From: Phallusia mammillata
Taxonomy: Eukaryota; Chordata; Ascidiacea; Phlebobranchia; Ascidiidae
DNA length: 64,000 bases
Reading direction: 5' to 3'
Assembly (NCBI GenBank): GCA_003260075.1
Contig: QLIY01000054.1
Location: 232,390 to 296,389, forward strand
Shown here: one piece after another, positions 1-10,700 of the stretch
Position numbering within the stretch: the first letter of the stretch is position 1
Layout of the letters: every line of letters starts with the position of its first letter
Position numbers and translations under genes: made by a program
The notes under the pieces: model-generated
The model's input: only the letters and a program-made list of their open reading frames with translations
What the model was told of the DNA's origin: nothing
Databases searched by the model: none

Positions 1-1590
1 ACTTTGGCATATCTGTGATCGGACAAATCTATACACGCGATACATAAACCACAAAATCCATGACCTGTCTTTATTTTCTCGTAGAGTTTCGCATGTTTTT
101 CGTAATTTCCTAAAAATTGCCGTTTTGCAAACAGAGTGATATTGTAATACTGAGAAAAACCTCACGTCAGTTGAACGTATTTTGACACTGGCTTCATATT
201 TTGTAGTGAATTCGTGTAAGATTTGAAGGAAAGTTCTGCTACGGAAGCAGATAAGGATGTGATTTGTATCAGAGGTTGTTTGACGAACATTCAACATTAA
301 AACGCGATCAGTGCAGCGCCTATAGCCTGAGTTGACTCGCGAATTAGATGATGAAAAAAGGGGAAAATGTCGTCTCCACTTTCAAATGGTGCTAAAATAA
401 AAGCAGACATCACAAAATATTATGTAAGATCTTTAAGTTCCTATAGTCAGTTTTAGCGATGTAAATAAGTCTGACAACAATATTGTATTTTACTTTTCTT
501 AACGTTTTTTTTTCAACTTAAGTAGACTTTAATATTTTCTTTATTTTTCTTTTATTTAGAAAGAAAACATTTTGCCTATATATTAGAATGAGTAACTGAT
601 TTACCAAATATTGCTTAAAAATAAAAACCGATGAGGAGAAAAGGTTTTGGATGAGTAACATTGCACACCACCCGTTCTGCACTCGACTTATGGTCATACG
701 ATGATGCTATCTACACACTGTATGACAGGTTAACGTTGCGCCTTTCAACCTAACAACATGTTCTCGCACGTGTTTGACAAGCCGCGAATAAGAACGAGAA
801 ACTTGAACCAACTCATCAACACTCGACTGTCAGTTCGAACAAAGTATGAGATTAAGTAAACCACAAATTAATCCAAAACTGATTGACAGTATTGTGTCTC
901 CTTGTTTGAAGGTGAAATAAACAGTAAATGGAAATTTTGCAGACGTTTGTTTAGTTTCTGTACCTTCCAAATCTCTTGGTTACTCGGAAATAGCTTTTGC
1001 ACCTGTGTTTTAATCCATCCATCTCACCTTAGTTGGACGTCAAACTCAAAAACCGCTTTGATTTCGTTGCACTTATTTAGTCAAAACATTCAGCGCATGC
1101 GCTTCGAATAATGGATTTGGTGTTATGTGTTGATTAATCAACAAAAAGGCGTTGCCGGTTTTATTCTGATATTTATTTTGTTTCTCACGGTTTTTGTTCA
1201 GTAGAATGATTGTGTTGTTTTCGGTAAATATAAAAGCGAAGGCATTCTCAAAATAGCGATTGATAAATCAGTTTGTTTTGTGCCGCGTGTGCTGTTTTGA
1301 ATTTCAAAATGTCTGCCGGATATAATCGGTCATTGACGCTGGCTTGTCACTTTACAGATATGCTCCTAAGCTTTAAAAGTGACATGACTTGAAATGTCGC
1401 TAAATTGGGTGATTGTATGGGGACGGTTACTTTCAGTGTACCAAGGCTTAAGCTTACAGGTTCCATTCAGCACACCCAAAACAATTTATGTTTGCTGAAA
1501 TTTAACACCAAAACATGTCACATTTTACGCTTTACGGTCAATTATTGTTTGTTAATGTCCCCTGCTAAATTTTTCAAGCCCAAAACTTAC

Positions 1591-2631
1591 TGAAGTCGTG
1601 TTTGAAAATTTTTGAATTCGCGCTCAAATCTGCAGTACAAAGTATTTCTTGACTACAAGTTTAGCAAAAACCTCACAACGGTATTCACCTGTATGCATAG
1701 ATTCCAATAAAACATGCGATGCAGAAAACAAGTCCGGTTATAACAATGATGAGAACCATATTGTTTTCACTTTCTTCTTCTTTATGTGTGAAGCCAAGAA
1801 AAGTTTCTTCACATCTCAGACCCTCAAACCCGGTTTTGCAACTGAAATATTTTTTTATTAATTTCCTTTCAAATATTTTTGACCAAAACAAAGTTGTGAT
1901 TGATCTTGCTCAAGTTTTGTCAAAGATATGTTTTGAAAAACAAAATAATTGAGACTTATGAACATGTTTCGTTTTATTAACTAGAATTGTAACACTTCAT
2001 ATCTAAGTAATATTAAGTATCTAGTGAAAACAAAACAGATTTTAGGCAATAGAAATATATATTTTTCATGTATAACATTATCAGTTCCTTGTTTAAATTT
2101 TTTTTTATATTTGTTGATCTTTAATAAAAACAAAATAATGAACTTTGCATCTGTGACACTGGCCTGTCTACTAATAAAACTATTAAACAAAATTTCTAAT
2201 AACAGCTGAACTAATATAAATGCCATTTACCTATTGTGCATTTCTAGCACGTTATTGGCATGGTGAGAAAAATTATCCCCTGCTTAAAAGTTTTAAAAAC
2301 TGAACAAAGGTTCAGATGTAGTCTGTAACAAATTGTACATAACTCTATTAGCGTAGTAAAAGGATAATTTACTTCATTATCACAGTTCATCATTGAACGG
2401 GTAAACAGCAAGGACACCGAAAATATATAGGTTATCAAGTCAAAAACGTATGTAATCTTGGAATAATCAACATTTTAGATATTTAGACGGAAAATTTGAA
2501 ATTATTACAAACAGTGTAATTTCTACTTACGCGCAAATGCGGTCAACGGGATCTATACAGAGTCCGCCGTGTAGACATCCGCATAAGTTGTCCATCCCTC
2601 CGTCAACTTCGTCCATTTCTTGCAAAGTGGT
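1591..2631 (-). CDS. EGF-domain single-pass membrane protein, internal exons (partial)
   Basis: Likely a membrane-tethered EGF-type growth-factor precursor. Reading the minus strand, exon 2631-2531 ends with the first four EGF cysteines (CGCLHGGLC then DRIC) and a GTAAGT donor; exon 1841-1689, after a TTTCAG acceptor, supplies C5 and C6 (CKTGFEGLRC), a short acidic spacer, then a hydrophobic helix of about 20 residues ending IGIYAYR. The junction keeps frame (phase 2). A small basic exon may follow at 1629-1591 (acceptor CTGCAG, donor GTAAGT, begins RFEREFKNF). The 5' edge could instead be near 2618, using a second AG. I did not find the signal-peptide exon, which should lie above 2631, or a certain tail and stop. 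Intron positions and phases match those of the EGF gene at 22.4-26.0 kb on the other strand, supporting paralogy. The C1-C2 gap of one residue is odd for EGF. EGF plus helix is seen; receptor-ligand function is inferred. Confidence 0.68.
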
Positions 2632-5095
2632 CTGAGTTTGGGCACAACAAGAAAATATGACGGTCACTTGCGTTATAAGCTCGGACAATTGCGCATGAAA
2701 ACCCTAAATTGGCGTCTTTGTGACGATGTGTCTGATATGCCTCACCTCCATTTGAAATGATTCGTCCAAGAGATCGAGTACGTCGTTTTATCTCCACTTG
2801 CAGCTGCTCACAAACACAAATTCGCCGCCTAAATTAGTTTAAATTTGTGTCTGCGTTTGAAATTAACATCATTACATTGTGTGTGACAAATTTTTTCCAA
2901 AATAACTTATTCGCCGAACGATGGTCCATTGCAGGAAAATTGCCAGGAATAACATTAAACGGGCTTTCATGGTGTGAAGAAAGTGTATTGAAAACCGAAA
3001 ATTGCTTTTTCAATTTTGCTATGTCAGACTTCATCATAAAAAACACGTGTTTGTTGCCTGCTGTCTGTTTAAATCTAAACTTACTGGTTCTTCAAGTGGA
3101 GTACACTGACCCGTTGACGGACAAAAATCGGATTTACGGAAACCGCCAAAAAGTTGTTTTATCGGACTGCGTTAAATTAATTTAGTTTCAAACAAGATAT
3201 ATTATCAACAATTACATTCATATTTTCAGTTCTTTGCCGGTTGGTGTCACTGAATGTTGTTGAACTGATTGTTGGGGTTTGGGTAGTGAATTAACGAAAA
3301 AAATCATTACTAAGGAATACAAAAATTTGGACAGACTACGACCACACCAGTTTGAAGGCACCCGATCTCGTTCGATCTCAAAAGTTAATCAACCTCGGAC
3401 TTGGTCAGAACTTAGATGGTTGACCGCTTAGGAATGCCAAGTCATATTTTTGTATATGTGTAGCTGTTAGAATAAGTAGGCTATACAACAAATCATGGCT
3501 TATGTGAACTTTAACTTTTGCATATGTTGTAAAATTTGAGTGCAAGCATTTCAGACCGACCCACAGTAACCTTTACAAAAACCACAGAGACTTTATGACC
3601 TTTAGTAACCTTTTAAACATTTTTTGACAGTGTAGGGTGAAAACAGCTAATTTACTTTTACAGATGTCCATCGATGTCATTTGCTTCGGGCACTTGGGCG
3701 CGAATGTTTACGTGATTTTATTTTCGAAAAACTTTCCAACAGTTTGTGTATCAAAATAAACGCAAGTTGATTGTGTGGTTGATATAGGGAAGTAATTGCG
3801 TTTAATCCCTAAATGTCGTCGCCATTCTGCTAACTCCTACTGTCACGTGCACAGATAAAAACAGATGGAAATTTTGACCCGTTCAACGTTTGCTAACAAC
3901 AACCACAATAAACGATCTGTATGAGTGGGATTTTTAAATCCAGAAGTACTTTCTTTCATTTACTATTCGGCAAATTGTAAATGTAAAGCCTTAGATGCAG
4001 GTTTTTGTAGCACGGTTAACCCTTAAACTCCAAACTACTATAGCTTACTTACATCCAAAGCTTAGCAGTATATAACCCCCGGTTAAAAAGCAATTAGTTT
4101 GGTCGATTGACAAAAATTCTTAGTCGAATAAAAAAATTGTTGGGGGGCAGTTACACTCAGCACCATCGAATGTTTTGTATTTAAGGTTTGACGCAAATAA
4201 ACGATAAACGTGATGTATTTGTTTAAATGTCGTGCACTCATCATCTCATGTTAACAGAACGCGTTTCTATTTGGGCCGAGTTAGTTTTGACTTTCATGTT
4301 TTCATTCTTTCGACTCCTTTACAAAGGAAAAACTCAACACTTCAATAAATTGTTTTTTAGTTTTAATTCTGCTCAGGTAAATATGATTTTCGGGGGGGGG
4401 GAACAGATCACTTTTCTCTATGGCCGAGTTAGTTTTGACTTTCATGTTTTCATTCTTTCGACCCCTTTACAAAGGAAAAACTCAACACTTTAATAAATTG
4501 TTTTTTAGTTTTAATTCTGCTCAGGTAAATATGATTTTCGCATTTTACAAATAAGTTTGCAGAAAAATAACAGATGCGTCAAAACCTTAAATAAATCAAT
4601 TTCGATGAACAAAAGGCAAAATGCACAAACTAGGACGAATAAAAAAGTGAGAAGTTTGTAAGTTAATTTGCTGATGACAGTTAACAATGGCTTTTACTTT
4701 TCTAAACTTATGTGCATTGGCCACGTTTTCATCAATGTGTTGTACAAATCTTTACTCGTGTGATTTTACGAGCTTCACAAAACGCCCTATGTTGCAAAGT
4801 GGGGGGGGGGGTTCATCAATGTGCAAATCTGTACTCGTGTGATTTTACGAGCTTCACAAAACGCCCTATGTTGCAAAGTAAAGTGCGGCGTTACAATGAT
4901 AAGACTGACGAAGTATTACGAAAAGGATGTTAGGACGTAGGATAAGTAATATTAAAATTGGCCGTACGAGTACGAATTAATATTATAATAACATTACTTG
5001 CAATCACAGTATTTTAGAGTAATCTCATATCCTAAAAAGTTAGTTGCAAAACCAGTTTGCTATTAAACAATGCGATCTTTTAGATCAGTGGTCGG
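2632..5095. other. No gene identified; possible 5' exons of the minus-strand EGF gene
   Basis: Short open frames occur on both strands, but none has a recognisable domain, a signal peptide or a consistent pair of splice sites. The missing amino-terminal exon of the minus-strand EGF gene should lie here or further right. Two allelic duplications separated by ten-G spacers are present at about 4273-4541 and 4728-4880. Confidence 0.4.
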
Positions 5096-5120
5096 CAACC
5101 GCCGGTCCGCGGGGGGGGGG
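5096..5120. mobile_element. hAT-type element end, interior replaced by a G run
   Basis: The terminus CAGTGGTCGGCAACC is a typical hAT-superfamily end (CAG followed by a GGTCGGCAACC-type repeat) and recurs at 45106. It runs straight into ten Gs. The eight bases before it (TTTTAGAT) nearly match the eight after the run (CTTTAGAT), as expected for an 8-bp hAT target-site duplication. The element interior and right end therefore appear to be missing from the assembly. Confidence 0.6.
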
Positions 5121-6373
5121 CTTTAGATGAACAAAATTTGCCACTAGGTGACCCTATTTTTTGGCTCTCTGTTTCTATTTTAATATTTAAACTAGAAAAT
5201 CGTTTGATTAATGTAACTGTTTGTGAGGAAAAACATTAGATACTCGTAACTTCGATGCACTCTGACAAACGGATTTGCGTTTCCCCGATGTTAATTAATA
5301 TTAAGAGCAAAAATTAGGTGCTAAACAACTTTTTAGATAAATTGACAATTTTCCGGTTCACCTACTGAATGAATTGACCAATAATATGTGAAATTTCTTA
5401 TTGAACTCTGTAAATTATATGTGATTAAACTCTAATAAGTTTCGAATTTTAACTAATCTACCACTTAAAAATCAAGTATTATCGAATTGCAGGTTCTTCC
5501 TGGCCACGTGGCAACTTATCTTTCGTAGAGTGTAGCAAAACCACCTGATATATTCTTACAAAGGCTTGGGATGGAACTGCTGTAAAAATGCTTTTCAGTT
5601 TCTTTCACCTTAAACCTTGCCTTATTTTACTTTATGTTTGTGGCTTCATCAAAACGAAAACCCTGTAAAATCTTTATCTGTTGGATACAAAACCAATATC
5701 TTCTGCAGTCATGAATTTTTCTCGTCCAGAAACTGATCGCTTAGTAACGTGTTTGTCGTTTATCAAGTAAAAAAATCACCACAGAATGTAAAATCGCATT
5801 ACACGCTGCCACTTAATGGACACATAATTTACTTGGGGTCGGACCAATGTAGTTCCTTTCCGGTTATTTATAGATCAGATTTTAATCACTGGGGGGGTTT
5901 GTTTCAACTGTGCACCCCCGGAGTTTATTATTTCTGTGGCGCATTCCCGCCCTTTGACCTTGGAAGCCCACGTTTCAAGGTTGTCTTCAAAGACTTGGGA
6001 CCTAAACATGAAAATAACAAGAAAATAAACCTCATATGACCCCCGGTCGGCCAATCGTGACAGAAAAACATATTTTTCCGCAAACCCAGGTGACAATTTC
6101 GCACTTTGTTGTGAGAAAATGAGGCCAAAACTCTTTATGGTCATTCTACGTTTGATTTTCTCTATTATACATTTCACAAGAAACGCGATTTTCTTGTAAT
6201 TTGCTGAGTCATGCATTTTCCAAGCACGTTTGTTGAGGTTTTTGCCAATTTTGTGGTTAAGCCATAAAAACGGTGTTTTATTCAAAACTGTGAAAACATA
6301 CGAAAAGACTTAAATTGCAGTTTTACTGGAAAGACGTATACTTATAAATAAACTATTGCTGCCAGGCATAGTA

Positions 6374-6684
6374 TCAAGTTTATAGAGCTCTTCTGGCAAA
6401 TATATTTTTATTCCGACGTTTCGCTAATCATTCGTTATCGTGCAGTGTTTTCGTTGCGTTGTGACATGATTGCGTGTTATTCATTTTTCCTCTGTTTATC
6501 GTGCACTGTTCTAGTCGCATTCAGTGTTATTTACCCTGATTTTGCGTTTCATTCTTTTTTCTTTTGTCTATCGTGCACTGTACTAGTCGCATTCAGTGTT
6601 ATTTACCCTGATGAAGGCGACCTCTATAGGACGTCGAAATGTCGGAATAAAATTACAATTGCCAGAAGAGCTCTACAAACTTGA
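6374..6684. mobile_element. Miniature inverted-repeat element with internal 72-bp duplication
   Basis: The left end (TCAAGTTTATAGAGCTCTTC, continuing to TTCCGACGTTTCG) is repeated in reverse complement at the right end (CGAAATGTCGGAATAAAA to GAAGAGCTCTACAAACTTGA), giving inverted repeats of about 45 bp. No transposase frame is present. A block beginning ATCGTGCACTGT and ending TTTACCCTGAT occurs twice inside, at about 6499 and 6570, without a G spacer between. A diverged relative in the opposite sense lies at about 56901-57035. Confidence 0.7.
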
Positions 6685-7573
6685 CGTATATTTATGTAAA
6701 GTGGGTTCCCACCGATAAATATACATGTTAAAAAGCGACAAACTATCAACAAGTCTGGTTTTAACGGTGCAAATTATATGATCATTATAATTTTAATTGC
6801 TTTTTGGCCCAATAATATTACGACAAATATCAAGTATTTTACTTAGCTACGTTTGAATTTATTTCCACAGCAAATGTGAATTACGTTTCTGAAAGTTAAA
6901 ATCTAAAAATTTAACGGGTTTCTCTGCAAAACATATTGTGTTGGTTTTAAAATTTAATTACACGTGTTGATAAGGGGATTGGACTGACACAAACTGGCTG
7001 CCATAAAGTTTGGTGTTACCACGATTTTCAACATAAAAAAATAAGTTAGTTTACAACAGTTTACCGTCATACACTTGGTGGGCTAAAAGAGCGACATTTC
7101 GAAAACAACTTGAGAAGCCGCGACACTGGTGTGTGATATTTAGATTGACCCACTCCTTTTTTAAGGGCGTTGTTGACGAAGCAATTAGGTTTTTTATATC
7201 CTAAAGAAATAAGTTCTGAAAATAGAAATAAAAATGCGCTTTATCCTACTTCACGTAAAAAATACCCTGGCTGTCGTATTTAGATTATTTCGTAACAATA
7301 GCTTTATAGTGGGTCGTGCCCAACCCGACAATGACCGGTCGAAACCTGTTTTGGTCACGTGGTATTGTGTCATTCCGACAAAACAATTGCCTGTGTTTAC
7401 GAAATATACGTCGCAAATGTACTGATGGTGACAACAGACATTGTTGAAACGTCTGCGTGATGCATTCTATGATTAAATTACCATTATAATTTTCGTCCTA
7501 ATTGGGGGGGGGGGATTGTTGAAACGTGATGCATTCTATGATTAAATTACCATTATAATTTTCGTCCTAATTT

Positions 7574-7741
7574 ACAAAGTAATTTAATCATAAACATAAC
7601 TGCCAAAGAACTGGTGTATAAAAAACACATCAAGCAGACATTTCGACAATCTCTGTTGTCATCATCGGTGCAGGTCCTGCATGATGTATTTTATATACAC
7701 CAGTTCTTTGGCTATTATATTTATGATTAAATTACTTTGCA
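7574..7741. mobile_element. Miniature inverted-repeat element, about 50-bp terminal repeats
   Basis: The left arm contains CAAAGTAATTTAATCATAAA and CCAAAGAACTGGTGTATA; the right arm carries the reverse complement of both in mirrored order (TATACACCAGTTCTTTGG then TTTATGATTAAATTACTTTG). The arms differ at only a few positions. The 60-base centre has no coding potential. A non-autonomous DNA transposon is the simplest reading; a large folded RNA is an alternative. Confidence 0.68.
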
Positions 7742-7742
7742 A

Positions 7743-10700
7743 AATGTGGACGAAAATTCGATGACGAAACCGCTTGTTGGCACGTGACCTTCGGAGTTCC
7801 ATTTTTTCGTCTTTATCCGGATGTTTTTGTGTCGTGTTGTTGTTGTTGGAAGGAGAAATATATAGCGAAACTGAAGCGAATTGGGGGGGGGGCTTCGTCT
7901 TTATCCGGATGTTTTTGTGTCGTGTTGTTGTTGTTGTTGGAAGGAGAAATATATAGCGAAACTGAAGCGAATTTCCACCCGTGGGTACATATGACGTAAT
8001 ATACACGTTTCTCACAAGACTATAGGACTTAAACCTACTTCAAATAATTTTAAATACATTTCTTACCTGTGTTGTTTTAATAGTCGAAAAACTACCTCTA
8101 CATTAACGTATTCAAACAACTTAGGGCCGCGAAAAACTATGTTGTTAACAGATTAAGTTAATCTTGACCGAAAATAAATTTTTATCCTTGATTATAATTC
8201 GTAAACATAAATCAGGTAGAAAGTGGAAAATATTGAGATCTAAAGTTAGCCCAGACCTGATTTTATTTATTCCTTCATGATATCTTCGAAAATGGTAAAA
8301 ACTTTTTGAATGTAACTCATATGTTTTGCGGATTTTGACCCCTTAAGCTAAATCATTTCCGGACTTTAGTTATCGTTTGAAATGTTCGTATTTGACTCGG
8401 AATTAGACGCAGTTTTACGGCTTTCAACTTTCAATGAAGAAATCGTATCAGTTTTGTGCGGGGGGGGGGAGTTCGAGCTGTTGTCAATATTTATTTGACT
8501 CGGAATTAGACCCGGTTTTACGGCTTTCAACTTTCAATGAAGAAATCGTATCAGTTTTGTGCGAAATTGGTCACGCGGTCGCCGAACCATATAAACCCAA
8601 ACGTTTAAAATAAATTAATTGACAAGAAAGGCAAATATTTCAATTGTAGTGTTTTGTTGTTGCGTTTGGGTGCTTTTCTCCTAACAAGAGCGTTTTTTGG
8701 AGATGCTTAATAATACTGTATGGGATTAGCATGAAATAGTCTTAACATAAAGCATGTGTTGCGTTGCTCTGTGTGTTTGTATGACGTAAAATATTATGTG
8801 GATTTTGAAAGCAGCATTTAGTTTGTCATCGTCACGTGTTTGGCATAAATCCCCCTTTTCATTCAAATCAGGACAGCGTGACGAAAACGATCCTTGGATA
8901 ATAGATAAATGCAAGGCACAGAAATATCTCGTGAGGTAAATTAATCCTCGACCACAGAGTATGAATGACTTGCAATAATATCCTGTTCCGGTTATTGACC
9001 AAACGAACAATTTTTTCACTCCCGTTTCGTCCAACAATTGGTCATCCTCAAAATATTCTGTCCTTGCGCAACAACTTGAAAAACCTGACGGTAAAATTTC
9101 CTGCTATAAATAGACGCCCGAGTATTTGCAGTAACACTAGAGCTGCTAATTACGACTATATGCAGGTGTCTTGTGATCAAAATGGCGGAAAAGACCCCCT
9201 CCTTCACCCCTTGTGACCTGACGTCATAAACGTTTGCGCAACAGTTACGTCACAATGGAGTTTTGTTGCGGTCAAGTTCGAGTTTCTAGTATCACGTGAT
9301 ATTTTGAAACGCGCGAAGTCGAACGGTGGATTCCGTCGTGTGCTGGTTACGCTGTGATCAGGAATTCACTTTATTAGGGCGAGATTGCGTAACAGTTTGC
9401 GTGTGAAGGGATTTTCTCCCAAGATTTTTATTCTTGTGCCATGACTTACGCCCGTAGCGACATTTAAGTGAAAGTCGGTGATATTTTAGCTAAATTAGGG
9501 TTTTTCAACATCGTTTCGTGTAACAACGCCTGGACGTTTTGATAAAATGCGAGAGTCGTCTTTTTATTGCAACTTCGCCAGATGTATAATTTCGAAGTTG
9601 TTAATATGAAATGCTGAGTCGGGATTTGAACCGCAAACTTCTGATCAAGTCCAATAGGTTTGCCACTTTCGTGAGAAAAAATCAATTAATTTTGATTTAA
9701 CGAAAAAAACAGTTTTTATACTTTCCATTTAGTGTCCGTGTATTGGTTTCAAACATGGGTTTGATGTTTTCCAATTCAATATAACTTCTGAATCGTTGTC
9801 CAAGAATAAAGTTGTTGAATTGGAAAATTCTGACTCAAAGCGACACCTAGTGACACGTTATTAAATTATGTTTGACCACTGGAGGGGGCTCAAGACCCCA
9901 GACGCTTGATCAAATATTTATGAAGCTGGTGACATTCCAGTCGAATTCTTTTCGAGTGTAAACTGCCTCGGGTGATCACACGACTTTTAATGTAACGAAT
10001 ATTAATCATTTGGAGAATTGGAAAATTAAACACGTAGTCACAACAAACGCCAAGTTTTATTGCCCTTACGATGACGTTAAGGAATCTGTGACGTGGTTAT
10101 TACGTCACAGACGGTCGTAAAGCTGCAGGAAGCCTGACTATTTCGGTTTTGGCGCAATCAAGTAAGATAATGCTAACTGCTTTCAATGGCTTTGTTGTTT
10201 GAAAACGTGTGAAAACAAGTCCTTGTAACTTTTAAATTATGTTGGTTTATGTATCGTTTGCAATATACTGCGAATGAATAGCTGTATAGCGAGCGAGTTA
10301 AAACAACCTTTGTCAAAATTGCAACGTTTATTGCCGCCAAATTGGTTACCGCCCATTTCTTGTTGACTCTTATTGACGGCTGCAAACAAACCGACCGGAA
10401 AAGGTTTTGGCCTACACTGCATTCTGTTTAACAACTTAACACACAAACTCACGAAAGCAGATGTTATAACGCTTGCGATAAAACCTTGGGCGCGCGAATT
10501 GCACATTCTATTTTGCCGCTAATGTTATATTTACGTCCGTGGCTTTCGCAAAAAAACATTGGAATTTTAAAATTTAATGTGTGTTAGTAGACAATCACAT
10601 TTTCAAAAAGAAAAATGACTGATATTTCTCAAGGTAACCCCGCCCAAGTCAGTAAATATGAAAACCTGTGCAATGTTTGTTGTGTTAACCGAAACTTCGA

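Noticed and set aside
7662-8015. Repetitive 117-codon minus-strand frame
   Set aside because: It is built from an allelic duplication around a ten-G spacer plus the arm of an inverted-repeat element.
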